A stretch of 64,000 nt of DNA from a virus. Of this stretch, positions 43,161 through 49,713 are shown piece by piece. The DNA lies in the IMG/VR virus record IMGVR_UViG_3300044825_000904, positions 40,272 to 104,271 of that record. The stretch is one strand, 5' to 3'. Numbering within the stretch: position 1 is the stretch's first letter; the number at the start of each line of letters is the position of its first letter. The notes below the pieces were generated by a model. It ran no database searches. It was not told where the DNA came from and saw only the letters and a list, made by a program, of their open reading frames with translations. A program made the translations under genes and the position numbers.

Positions 43161-43183
43161 TTATCTGTAATGATTATAAATAA
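43161..43183. repeat. Dyad copy 3
   Basis: TTATCTGTAA-TGA-TTATAAATAA; degenerate left arm. Confidence 0.5.
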
Positions 43184-43261
43184 GGATTAAAGAAAGAAAT
43201 AAAAGAAAAAGAAAGTAAGCAAAGAAAAAGAAATACAAAGAAAGAAAAGAGAGTTACTTTT

Positions 43262-43344
43262 AAGTATACTATATAATATACTTAATGATATAATATAAGA
43301 GTATACTTAAGGGTATACTAAGGAGTATATTATATAGTATACTT
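43262..43344. repeat. 21-22-bp inverted repeat within GTATAC-rich AT island
   Basis: The arm 43262-43283 and the arm 43324-43344 are perfect reverse complements over 21 bp, each itself made of AGTATACT and TATAATATACTT-like words. The 40 bp between hold two more GTATAC palindromes. A similar AGAGTATACTTA word occurs at about 42468. Could form a cruciform or bind a dimeric protein. Confidence 0.8.
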
Positions 43345-43461
43345 AAGGGTATAATATTTGTAATTGGTAAAAAAAGGAAAAAATTGAAATAAAAAAGCAT
43401 TTATTAAAATATATTTTTATTCCCTTATTCGGTTAAATAAGCCTATTTATACTGTTATCAG

Positions 43462-43484
43462 TAATTTATAATCATTCTAAATAA
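43462..43484. repeat. Dyad copy 4
   Basis: TAATTTATAA-TCA-TTCTAAATAA; 21 bp identical to copy 1 at 42506-42526. Confidence 0.7.
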
Positions 43485-43547
43485 GGTGTATATTCTTATT
43501 ATACAGCGTTTAAACCTACATTTTACCCTGTTTTATATCTTATATCC

Positions 43548-43570
43548 TTATTTAGAACCGTTATAAATTA
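43548..43570. repeat. Dyad copy 5
   Basis: TTATTTAGAA-CCG-TTATAAATTA. Ends 10 bp before the promoter at 43580, so it could regulate it. Confidence 0.65.
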
Positions 43571-43579
43571 GCATTAATA

Positions 43580-43611
43580 TTTGTTTACATTAATTAACTG
43601 CATTAAGTTTG
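43580..43611 (+). promoter_or_regulatory. Bacteroidota-type promoter for first early operon
   Basis: TTTG (43580-43583), 20 nt, TAAGTTTG (43604-43611): a full match to the TTTG...TAnnTTTG consensus. The first ATG follows at 43635. Dyad copy 5 lies immediately upstream. Confidence 0.8.
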
Positions 43612-43634
43612 TCTCAACAAAAACGGTAAACGAT

Positions 43635-43799
43635 ATGAAAAATACAGAAAAAACACAATTGTTTTGGGTAGCAGGTGATCACGTTAAAGGCTTTAAAATT
43701 CACACTAAGCAGCCCCGCCATAAATTTGTAAGAGAGCCTTTTAGCTCTCGCGAAGCTTGCCAAAGATTTATTGCATTGGAATATTTATTAAACGCTTAA
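43635..43799 (+). CDS. Small basic protein, first early gene
   Basis: 54 aa from ATG at 43635 (MKNTEKTQLFWVAGDHVKGF), downstream of a consensus promoter; an upstream in-frame non-ATG extension would include the promoter. Basic, with TKQPRHKFVREPFSSREACQ. No family recognised. Codons such as CGC, GCC and CCC are more frequent here than in the rest of the early region. Confidence 0.6.
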   Translation: MKNTEKTQLFWVAGDHVKGFKIHTKQPRHKFVREPFSSREACQRFIALEYLLNA

Positions 43800-43817
43800 C
43801 TAAACAAAATTACTAAT

Positions 43818-43928
43818 ATGAAAAATTACAAACCTTTTGAAATTGTTTTGATCTATTCTTTTGCGGCTGTTGCCTTTTTTATGGTTATCGCTGCAGCTTC
43901 ACAAATTCTTAACATTTTAAACTTTTAA
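43818..43928 (+). CDS. Very small membrane protein
   Basis: 36 aa: MKNYKPFEIVLIYSFAAVAF followed by FMVIAAASQILNILNF, nearly all one transmembrane helix. Starts after an A-rich leader, between two other small early genes. Function unknown; such peptides often modulate host membrane functions. Confidence 0.5.
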   Translation: MKNYKPFEIVLIYSFAAVAFFMVIAAASQILNILNF

Positions 43929-43932
43929 TCTT

Positions 43933-44058
43933 ATGAAATTCTTATCAAACTTATTAACGGCCCTTTCAGGTGAACCAATGGAGGCCCAAACAAACGAAAT
44001 GCTTTTCGCTTCGCTTACTGTATTTATTACTTTATTAATCCTTTCTATAAACTTTTAA
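43933..44058 (+). CDS. Very small membrane protein
   Basis: 41 aa: short soluble N-terminus (MKFLSNLLTALSGEPMEAQT) and a C-terminal transmembrane helix (LFASLTVFITLLILSINF). Four bases after the preceding small membrane protein; same early operon. Confidence 0.5.
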   Translation: MKFLSNLLTALSGEPMEAQTNEMLFASLTVFITLLILSINF

Positions 44059-44069
44059 AATTTACAGCT

Positions 44070-44513
44070 ATGAACAATTTCAATAAATACGGATACATTG
44101 AGGACTTACAAGACCTTTTATTACAGGCTATTTTAGACAATGATTTAGATAGAGCCGATTATATTGGTGATCATATTGCAGCGGACCTAGACAATCAAGT
44201 AATATATTATCAAGATTGCTTTGAGATTGCTGAAGCCTTAAGCCTTACAAGTTTTACAGGCTATGAACTGGGAGACGCTACCAATATTTCACAATTAGCC
44301 TATTTCGGTTTATACGAGTTTATTAATGAGGAACTAGACTATAATTTTATAGAAAACGCAATAAATGCAAAGGAGGATTTTGATATCTGGGCCGCTTCTG
44401 ATAATTGCATAAACATACCAGGGGGATTGACTCAAACCCAGTGCACCCAATACGGCAAAAATTTCACCTTTTTAGAATTATTTAAATATTACTTACAAGA
44501 ATACGCAAATTAA
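44070..44513 (+). CDS. Unknown acidic early protein
   Basis: 147 aa, very acidic and helical (DLQDLLLQAILDNDLDRADY..., FINEELDYNFIENAINAKED). No recognised family. The strong negative charge and early position fit a DNA-mimic or inhibitor of a host nucleic-acid enzyme, but this is only a suggestion from composition. Confidence 0.6.
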   Translation: MNNFNKYGYIEDLQDLLLQAILDNDLDRADYIGDHIAADLDNQVIYYQDCFEIAEALSLTSFTGYELGDATNISQLAYFGLYEFINEELDYNFIENAINAKEDFDIWAASDNCINIPGGLTQTQCTQYGKNFTFLELFKYYLQEYAN

Positions 44514-44558
44514 CATTTTAACAAACCTTTATTTTATCACACTTAACACACAAAAAAA

Positions 44559-45122
44559 ATGAAAGCATTAAACCTTATTTGCAGCAAAAACGAGCCATTT
44601 CGTCCACAAATGGAATACATTAGACTATTAAACGGTAATTTTTACGCTACGGACGCTATTATCTTAATTAAAGTACCTTTTTACGAGGTGATCCCGAGGC
44701 CATTATTTGACGAACTTACGGCCCATTTTGGCGACGAAATGTATTTCAGTGCTCAAAATTGGAAAGATGCAAAAGTAGAAAAGGGCTGTATTTTTAAATT
44801 TAAGCCTGAATGTGATTTAATTGAAATTTTCGACAATAAAAAAAGCCTGGGATTTTTACAGGTTCATAAATCTAGCGATTTTGAGAAATTATACAGCCGT
44901 TTTCCTAATTGTGACCAGGTCCTACACACAAGCGAAGCACAAACAGAAAGTTTAGAAAGTGTTTCTATTAATCCTGATAAATTAGGGGCTTTATATAGTG
45001 CCATGGGCAAAAAAGATATTAAACTAACTTTTTACGGCCCAGGTAAGGCTATAAAGGCTAATTTTAGAGAAAGCGAAGCCCAGGCCGTAATTATGCCCAT
45101 TACATTAAATAATTTCGAATAA
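44559..45122 (+). CDS. Sliding-clamp-like protein, short form (tentative)
   Basis: 187 aa. The C-terminus ESEAQAVIMPITLNNFE resembles the end of bacterial beta clamps (YVVMPMRL), preceded by the strand DIKLTFYGPGKAIKANF. The N-terminal NGNFYATDAIILIKVPF resembles the clamp element in which a strand is followed by ATD. At half the length of DnaN it would carry at most about two of three clamp domains. Could be a phage clamp or a competitor of the host clamp. Assignment is by pattern only. Confidence 0.4.
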   Translation: MKALNLICSKNEPFRPQMEYIRLLNGNFYATDAIILIKVPFYEVIPRPLFDELTAHFGDEMYFSAQNWKDAKVEKGCIFKFKPECDLIEIFDNKKSLGFLQVHKSSDFEKLYSRFPNCDQVLHTSEAQTESLESVSINPDKLGALYSAMGKKDIKLTFYGPGKAIKANFRESEAQAVIMPITLNNFE

Positions 45123-45350
45123 ATGCAGCGTTTCACAGTAAGGCCCAGCGATCAAATTATAGTAATTTGTCGCTACAGGGGGGAGATTATAGACAAAAAC
45201 CGTTATTTTGGCTATAAATCCATAACAGAAATAAAAGAAAGCTTTTTAGCTTGCCTACCTGTAGAATTCAAGAATACAGGTAAAAGAATAGAATTAACCT
45301 TTTTTAATGTTAATCGAACAGTTACAAAATACGTAAATACATTTAGTTAA
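45123..45350 (+). CDS. Small basic protein
   Basis: 75 aa, starting right after the preceding stop (TAAATG). Beta-rich with basic residues: RPSDQIIVICRYRGEIIDKN... ELTFFNVNRTVTKYVNTFS. Unknown. Last gene before a triple terminator. Confidence 0.55.
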   Translation: MQRFTVRPSDQIIVICRYRGEIIDKNRYFGYKSITEIKESFLACLPVEFKNTGKRIELTFFNVNRTVTKYVNTFS

Positions 45351-45354
45351 AATT

Positions 45355-45377
45355 AGGGCCTCTTTGGCCCTTTTTTT
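45355..45377 (+). terminator. Intrinsic terminator 1 of 3
   Basis: AGGGCC-TCTTT-GGCCCT followed by a 6-7 T run, starting 5 bp past the stop at 45350. Confidence 0.85.
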
Positions 45378-45407
45378 ATAGACTCTATTTTATTGCAGTT
45401 TATTAAG

Positions 45408-45430
45408 GCCCTTTTAGGGCTTTATTTATT
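45408..45430 (+). terminator. Terminator-like hairpin 2 of 3
   Basis: GCCCT-TTT-AGGGC followed by TTTATTTATT. Confidence 0.65.
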
Positions 45431-45433
45431 TAG

Positions 45434-45452
45434 GCCCTGTTTAGGGCTTTTT
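45434..45452 (+). terminator. Terminator-like hairpin 3 of 3
   Basis: GCCCT-GTTT-AGGGC followed by TTTTT. Confidence 0.7.
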
Positions 45453-45757
45453 ACGTTTCTGGGGTATTCCTATTACTGCCCAGGTTTAAACCCTGCAGGA
45501 TCAAAGGAAAGAGCCCAGGACAAACCAATTAAACCAGGATAAACCCTGGACCAATTGCAAGGTATTACCAGGGCTTCAATACTTTGAATTTAAGGCCCTA
45601 AAATACACTAGCCTAATAAATTACACGTTAAAAACATTTTAAACGCTTACAAGCAAAATAAACCCTGTTAGGGGGCAAAATTTAGATTAATATGAGAGAA
45701 TACAAAACCAGTACAGGACCAAAATCACTATTTAGAATGTTTCTAAATAAGCAAAAA
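45453..45757. other. Intergenic stretch rich in CCAGG/CCTGG and GGGCC words
   Basis: About 300 bp without a convincing gene. Contains repeated CCAGG/CCTGG and AAACCC/GGGCC words (CCCAGGT, CCCAGGAC, ACCAGG, CCCTGG). A reading frame from ATG at 45692 extends the next gene by 22 codons, but dyad copy 6 lies inside it. Confidence 0.5.
45728..45750. repeat. Dyad copy 6
   Basis: CTATTTAGAA-TGT-TTCTAAATAA: arms match over 9 bp perfectly. Lies 8 bp before the preferred ATG at 45758. Confidence 0.7.
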
Positions 45758-45937
45758 ATGACAAGTCATAATTCTCAGGGAATTGGGGAAAAAGTGGGCG
45801 AACTCCCGAGAGCAAAAAAAGCTGATAGTCCTGGCCGAAATTTGGAGCAAATCGGTTTTTCCCTGGTGATTTTTGTGATCGCCTTGGTGGGAACTTTCAT
45901 TTTTGTTTGGTATACAGCTCTTAAACGCAATCTTTGA
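45758..45937 (+). CDS. Small membrane protein
   Basis: 59 aa from ATG at 45758, which follows an A-rich tract (GCAAAAA); an earlier ATG at 45692 is in frame but would place the palindromic dyad inside the gene. A polar N-terminus (MTSHNSQGIGEKVGELPRAK) and one C-terminal transmembrane helix (IGFSLVIFVIALVGTFIFVW) followed by a basic end. Unknown role. Confidence 0.5.
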   Translation: MTSHNSQGIGEKVGELPRAKKADSPGRNLEQIGFSLVIFVIALVGTFIFVWYTALKRNL

Positions 45938-45965
45938 AAATCTTTTTAAAAATAACGAATAAATG

Positions 45966-45998
45966 TTTGCAACTATGAATAATAAATGTTTACATTTG
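45966..45998 (+). promoter_or_regulatory. Bacteroidota-type promoter for RHH-like gene
   Basis: TTTG (45966-45969), 21 nt, TACATTTG (45991-45998); full consensus. The ATG at 46020 follows at normal distance. Confidence 0.8.
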
Positions 45999-46019
45999 TC
46001 AAATCAAAATGACAACAAA

Positions 46020-46205
46020 ATGCCAAGAATAAAAACAGTAGAAAATAAGAGAAAAGCTGGGAGACCAAAACTAGCTCCTTCGACCACAGTTTCCTTCAGA
46101 ATTCCGATTCATTTAAAGAATCAAGTTGAGAATAGATATGGGAAACATTGGCCACAAATTTTCAAAGACTTTATAGCCGTTTTATTGGCTGAAGATAAGG
46201 GTTAA
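46020..46205 (+). CDS. Small ribbon-helix-helix-like DNA-binding protein (tentative)
   Basis: 61 aa from ATG at 46020 (MPRIKTVENKRKAGRPK). A longer frame from 45963 includes the promoter and is rejected. Basic N-terminal arm with an AT-hook-like AGRPK, then a strand TTVSFRIPIH and helices LKNQVENRYG and HWPQIFKDFIAVLL: the layout of an RHH repressor. It has its own strong promoter, and it is a candidate binder of the dyad family around it. Confidence 0.5.
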   Translation: MPRIKTVENKRKAGRPKLAPSTTVSFRIPIHLKNQVENRYGKHWPQIFKDFIAVLLAEDKG

Positions 46206-46301
46206 AAACAGTGATTAATAAAGGTGTAGTGCAGTAAAATTTGAAAATTTTTTTTTCCTATTTTCTAAATTTATCACTTTTTGGAAATTTTATTTTTGGG
46301 T

Positions 46302-46646
46302 ATGAAACAAATAATCTATGGCCAAGTGCCAAGTAAGTCTAATGGTTACAGAATGTCTGGACACTTTATGTACAAGAAGAAAGCTGTAATTGATTACGAA
46401 GAATCGTTTTACTTGCAATGTGTGCAATACCGAGACTTAGAGCACAAAGGATTTTTTGAGTTATACCTAGATGTGTACTTCCAAAGCAATAGAAGCGATA
46501 TAGATGGTAGTTTAAAGATTATCCTAGATACACTTCAAAAGAAGGTAAAAGCCTTTAAGAATGACAACAAATGCGTTTTACTCCACGTTAGAAAAGGAGT
46601 TGATAAAATTACCCCAAGAATAGAATTTGAATTGAAGTTTTTATAA
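46302..46646 (+). CDS. RusA-like Holliday junction resolvase
   Basis: 114 aa from ATG at 46302 (MKQIIYGQVPSKSNGYR). RusA features: N-terminal strand then PSKSN, and the catalytic acidic cluster SDIDGSLKIILD (D66, D68, D76) with D88 further on in FKNDNKCVLLHVRKG. Cuts four-way junctions made during replication and recombination, preparing DNA for packaging. It stands alone between the RHH-like gene and the tRNA. Confidence 0.75.
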   Translation: MKQIIYGQVPSKSNGYRMSGHFMYKKKAVIDYEESFYLQCVQYRDLEHKGFFELYLDVYFQSNRSDIDGSLKIILDTLQKKVKAFKNDNKCVLLHVRKGVDKITPRIEFELKFL

Positions 46647-46671
46647 TATTAAAGAATTTACTTGTTTAAAT

Positions 46672-46711
46672 ATACGACTGTAAATATTGGCATTGAGGTT
46701 CTTAGTCGTAT
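46672..46711. other. Inverted repeat ahead of tRNA, possible RNA structure
   Basis: ATACGACT (46672-46679) pairs with AGTCGTAT (46704-46711). A small GCTG-GAAAGA-CAGC hairpin follows just before the tRNA. May be a processing signal or an RNA element; no known family recognised. Confidence 0.35.
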
Positions 46712-46777
46712 AACCCTCGGTACACGGTTTGCCACTGCAAGGCCACAAGTAATGACAGCTGGAAAGACAGCATATTT

Positions 46778-46851
46778 GGACTTATAGCTCAGATGGTTAG
46801 AGCAGGTCGCTCATAACGACAAGGTCACAGGTTCGACTCCTGTTTGGTCCA
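46778..46851 (+). tRNA. tRNA-Met (CAT), elongator type
   Basis: 74 nt cloverleaf: acceptor GGACTTA/TTGGTCC (one T-T mismatch), D arm GCTC..GAGC, anticodon loop CTCATAA giving anticodon CAT, T arm ACAGG-TTCGACT-CCTGT, discriminator A. CCA is not encoded. The anticodon arm (GTCGCTCATAACGAC) resembles elongator tRNA-Met and lacks the GGG/CCC pairs of initiators. A tRNA-Ile with modified CAT is the alternative. Confidence 0.85.
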
Positions 46852-46874
46852 CTAACAATTAATTTTTAACAACT

Positions 46875-47261
46875 ATGATGACAAAAGAGCAATCACACAA
46901 TTACCTAACTTATTATGCCCTATGCAACTTCATGACCGACTTCGTTGATGAGAAATGGGTACACAGTTCCTACAATGTTAGGAAGGTTAAGCTATTAACA
47001 AACCAGTTAAAGCAAGAATTAGAAAAATCAGTTGATCACGTTTTTACCAATAAAAATACCGATGGTGTTGATATGGGTAATGTATTGGAGCAATTTGTAA
47101 ATGCTGCTAATGTTATGCACTTCTTCTTTAAAATTGGTTTATTCCTAGATGAAATGCCATACGATAAGAAGCATGAGCTTAATAAGCGAATCAATGATTT
47201 ATTATTAGAGTATAACATAATTTTAACAACAGATATTAATACAAATGGACTCAATAGTTAG
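46875..47261 (+). CDS. Unknown helical early protein
   Basis: 128 aa, all-helical (EQSHNYLTYYALCNFMTDFV, VLEQFVNAANVMHFFFKIGL). Starts 23 bp after the tRNA. Overlaps the next gene by 17 bp. No family recognised; similar helical proteins are common in early regions of Bacteroidota phages. Confidence 0.6.
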   Translation: MMTKEQSHNYLTYYALCNFMTDFVDEKWVHSSYNVRKVKLLTNQLKQELEKSVDHVFTNKNTDGVDMGNVLEQFVNAANVMHFFFKIGLFLDEMPYDKKHELNKRINDLLLEYNIILTTDINTNGLNS

Positions 47262-47604
47262 TGAAATTATTCAGCAATATCAGATTAGAGCTGAATTTGG
47301 TGAGAAAAAATATGGTGTTACTCTTGATAGAGAGGATTTATCCATAGAAGATTGGATAGAACACGCTAAACAAGAAGCAATGGACTTTACATTGTACCTA
47401 GAAAAGTTGAAGAAAGTGCTTGCTTCTGGTAATTATCCAGAATTAGGTAATATCGAAGCATCACATGAGACTAAAAATAGAATTATCTATAATCTTAACA
47501 GGGTTATAATGTCTCAAGAAGATGAAATTAAAGGCTTAAAAGCCGAAATTGACGAATTAAAAAAGGAATTACACAACAAAACTAAACGTGCTTGGCATCA
47601 TTAA
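47245..47604 (+). CDS. MazG-like/all-alpha NTP pyrophosphatase-type protein (tentative)
   Basis: 119 aa. RAEFGEKKYGVTLDRED, then WIEHAKQEAMDFTLYLEKL has the RA..G.~YG..L ... EH..QE..D...Y pattern of phage MazG-like or dATP/dGTP-hydrolase-type proteins, with E/D residues that could bind Mg. The C-terminus is a coiled coil (EDEIKGLKAEIDELKKEL). Probably nucleotide pool management. Confidence 0.5.
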   Translation: MDSIVSEIIQQYQIRAEFGEKKYGVTLDREDLSIEDWIEHAKQEAMDFTLYLEKLKKVLASGNYPELGNIEASHETKNRIIYNLNRVIMSQEDEIKGLKAEIDELKKELHNKTKRAWHH

Positions 47605-47605
47605 T

Positions 47606-48037
47606 ATGGAAACAGTATTTAAAAAAGGTGATAGAGTATATGATGCCATGTTAGGTTGGGGAGAAATTATTGATTTTAATTATTTAAAGCGTTATTTTAA
47701 TGTTTTATTTGACACAGGAACAAGTATTTATTATTGTGAAGATGGAGCATTATACGATTATGAAAATAGAAATCAATTTAAACCTACCTTATCCTTCACC
47801 GAATACACACTTGAAGGATTTAGTCAAGAATGGCCAGAAGAATTACCTAATATAGGTGATGTAGTTTGGGTAAGAGATCACGATAAAGATTTTTGGATTG
47901 TATCCCATTTTATAAAAAAAGTAGATAATAAATATATAGTTTCTAATAACAATCCATTTACATATAGCTATACAGAATATGATGAATGGAATTTTATGAC
48001 AACAAAAAACCCTTATACAAATGAAGGCAGCATTTAG
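47606..48037 (+). CDS. Unknown protein with two SH3-like/beta segments
   Basis: 143 aa from ATG at 47606 (METVFKKGDRVYDAMLGWGE); an earlier Met at 47588 overlaps the previous gene and is less likely. FKKGDRVYDAMLGWGEIIDF and IGDVVWVRDHDKDFWIVSHF look like two small barrel domains of a type common in Bacteroidota phage early proteins. Overlaps the next gene by 17 bp. Confidence 0.55.
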   Translation: METVFKKGDRVYDAMLGWGEIIDFNYLKRYFNVLFDTGTSIYYCEDGALYDYENRNQFKPTLSFTEYTLEGFSQEWPEELPNIGDVVWVRDHDKDFWIVSHFIKKVDNKYIVSNNNPFTYSYTEYDEWNFMTTKNPYTNEGSI

Positions 48038-48203
48038 ACAGTATTTAGAAGATTTAGAAGGTGGTAAAGTGCGATCAGAGGATTATTACCTTGAGTTAGA
48101 AGAAGAAATTATTAATATCGCTTACGATGCTGGTTTTAGGGATGGAATAAGCCCTGCAGAAGAATTTAATAACGATTACTTTAACTCAAATTATTTAGAG
48201 TAA
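48021..48203 (+). CDS. Small acidic protein
   Basis: 60 aa, helical and acidic (AFRQYLEDLEGGKVRSEDYY, LELEEEIINIAYDAGF). Its 3' end contains the left arm of dyad copy 7. Unknown. Confidence 0.5.
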   Translation: MKAAFRQYLEDLEGGKVRSEDYYLELEEEIINIAYDAGFRDGISPAEEFNNDYFNSNYLE

Positions 48204-48213
48204 TTCTAAATAA
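48191..48213. repeat. Dyad copy 7
   Basis: TTATTTAGAG-TAA-TTCTAAATAA; the outer 9 bp of the arms are perfect complements. It lies about 30 bp upstream of the promoter at 48245, overlapping the end of the preceding gene. Confidence 0.7.
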
Positions 48214-48244
48214 CATTAATTTTTGAAAATATTTTTAAATATTA

Positions 48245-48274
48245 TTGTAAACAATAAATAACATACTACATTTG
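48245..48274 (+). promoter_or_regulatory. Bacteroidota-type promoter for replication operon
   Basis: TTG (48245-48247), 19 nt, TACATTTG (48267-48274); ATG at 48297. Same -7 octamer as the promoter at 45966. Probably drives the long, tightly packed series of genes through the helicase at 54171. Confidence 0.75.
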
Positions 48275-48296
48275 TATCACACAAAACAAAAATATT

Positions 48297-48527
48297 ATGG
48301 AAGAAAACTTAAAATTATTTAACTGGGAGTTAGAACGTATTGGTATAACCAAGGAAGACTTCTGGATTTTATCTATTTGGAAGAATCAGCCAGCAACTGC
48401 ACAGGCTGAATATAGGGCTTCCCTAGCAGTAAAATTTATTAAATGTGGATATAATAGTAGGGTTAATCCTAGTGGTTCTGTCACTTTTACTCATCCTCAA
48501 AACAAGTTTGAATTTACATTATCCTAA
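48297..48527 (+). CDS. Unknown small protein
   Basis: 76 aa: EENLKLFNWELERIGITKED ... FIKCGYNSRVNPSGSVTFTH. First gene after the promoter at 48245. Alpha-beta, no recognised family. Confidence 0.55.
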   Translation: MEENLKLFNWELERIGITKEDFWILSIWKNQPATAQAEYRASLAVKFIKCGYNSRVNPSGSVTFTHPQNKFEFTLS

Positions 48528-48539
48528 ACAATAATTATT

Positions 48540-48776
48540 ATGGGAAGACCTAAAAAACCAGTAATTCCTACTGTAGACCCAAAGGAAGTTATTTATTATT
48601 ATGCTTCATCCGAAGCGATTTTAAATTCTCATGATGAGATTTATCCAGAACCTACTATTGATAAAGCAATAAGCTATTTAAGAGAGCAAGAAGATGAATT
48701 AGACCATGTTTTTATATTTGAAATAAAAATGAAAGGTCATTATAAAACTACATTTACTTTAGAAGAAATTAAATAA
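48540..48776 (+). CDS. Unknown small protein
   Basis: 78 aa. N-terminus MGRPKKPVIPTVDPKEVIYY, Lys/Pro-rich, then acidic helical part. The GRPKK start may contact DNA. No family recognised. Confidence 0.5.
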   Translation: MGRPKKPVIPTVDPKEVIYYYASSEAILNSHDEIYPEPTIDKAISYLREQEDELDHVFIFEIKMKGHYKTTFTLEEIK

Positions 48777-48787
48777 ACAATAAAATT

Positions 48788-49426
48788 ATGGCAATTATCG
48801 CAAAATCAAGTGGATCAAATTATCCAAAACAAGTTACACCTGCAGGCTCTCACGTTGCTAGATGCTACGGAATGATTGAAGTAGGTACAGAAGAAACAGA
48901 ATACAAAGGTGAGAAGAAAGTAGGACACAAAGTGATTGTAGACTTTGAATTACCTTTAGAAACTGCTGTATTTCGTGAAGGAGAGGCTGAGAAGCCCTTT
49001 GTTATCTCTAAGGAGTATAATCTATCATTCCACGAAAAAGCTACGCTTAGATTGCATTTAGAAGCTTGGAGAGGAGCAACATTTACAGATGAGGAGGCTA
49101 AGAACTTTGACATTACTAGATTAGTGGGCAAAGCTTGTATGCTTAACATTACTCACAAGAAGTCTGCCGATGGCACTAAGACTTATGCTAACATTAACAG
49201 TATTTCTCCTATTCCTAAGGGTTTAACTTGTCCTGATCAGGTAAATCCTACAAGAATCTTATCTTATTCAGATTGGAATCAAGAAGTTTTTATGGGTTTA
49301 CCCGAATGGTTAGCTAAAAAGATTACTGCAACTCCAGAATTTAATGAGAAGTTTGGTGTTTTACCTGATAATTCACCTAATCTTGATTTAGTAGCTGAAG
49401 ACCCAAGTGATGCACTTCCATTCTAA
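48788..49426 (+). CDS. Single-stranded DNA-binding protein-like
   Basis: 212 aa. OB-like strand pattern in the first 150 residues (HVARCYGMIEVGTEETEYKG, KVGHKVIVDFELPLE, NITHKKSADGTKTYANINSI) and an acidic disordered tail ending EDPSDALPF, closely like the SSB tip DDDIPF that recruits repair and replication proteins. Located among recombination and replication genes. A phage SSB or a DUF669-type ssDNA-binding annealing partner are the two options. Confidence 0.65.
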   Translation: MAIIAKSSGSNYPKQVTPAGSHVARCYGMIEVGTEETEYKGEKKVGHKVIVDFELPLETAVFREGEAEKPFVISKEYNLSFHEKATLRLHLEAWRGATFTDEEAKNFDITRLVGKACMLNITHKKSADGTKTYANINSISPIPKGLTCPDQVNPTRILSYSDWNQEVFMGLPEWLAKKITATPEFNEKFGVLPDNSPNLDLVAEDPSDALPF

Positions 49427-49713
49427 TGAAAAGAGAGACTAATTTTCTCCTAAGAGTAGTTCAAAAGAATCTAAATAGGAGAGCCTTAATTACCTATAAG
49501 CTAGGTAAAGGTTTAGAAAGCATAGAAGCTGTAGTTTTAGGATATACAGATTCATTAATTTGTTTGAGAATTAAGCATCCAAAGCCTTTTATTAATAATT
49601 CTTTGATGATTATAGAAGAAAATCCTGTAACAAAGAAAAAAGAAAGACTTCCTAAGCTTGTACAGGAGATGCTCATTCCAATAAGTAACATAACTGAATT
49701 TATATTATTATGA
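49426..49713 (+). CDS. Unknown basic protein
   Basis: 95 aa, beta-rich and basic (NFLLRVVQKNLNRRALITYK ... SNITEFILL). Shares the base at 49426 with the SSB-like stop. The strand pattern ending in LIPISNITEFILL suggests an Sm/SH3-like barrel. No family recognised. Confidence 0.5.
   Translation: MKRETNFLLRVVQKNLNRRALITYKLGKGLESIEAVVLGYTDSLICLRIKHPKPFINNSLMIIEENPVTKKKERLPKLVQEMLIPISNITEFILL

Larger units (their letters stand above)
42359..43634. other. Gene-free repeat-rich divergent region, candidate replication origin
   Basis: About 1.3 kb without a credible gene, between the divergent late (minus) and early (plus) operons. It contains five copies of a 23-bp dyad, a cluster of TACCC/GGGTA words, a palindromic GTATAC-rich AT island, and a purine-only stretch around 43186-43255 (AAAGAAAG-type). 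This combination of iterons, AT-rich element and purine tract is typical of a replication origin; function is inferred. Ends with a strong plus-strand promoter. Confidence 0.55.

Noticed and set aside
42359-43634. CRISPR array
   Set aside because: The repeats are short dyads at irregular distances without regular spacers; no cas gene is present.
45963-46022. Start of the RHH-like gene at the ATG at 45963
   Set aside because: This stretch contains the -33 and -7 promoter elements; the ATG at 46020 fits the promoter position.
46291-46298. TATTTTTG as a promoter for the RusA-like gene
   Set aside because: It ends only 3 bp before the ATG and lacks a -33 element at proper spacing.
46778-46851. 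Initiator tRNA
   Set aside because: The anticodon stem lacks the three G-C pairs of initiators and resembles elongator tRNA-Met.
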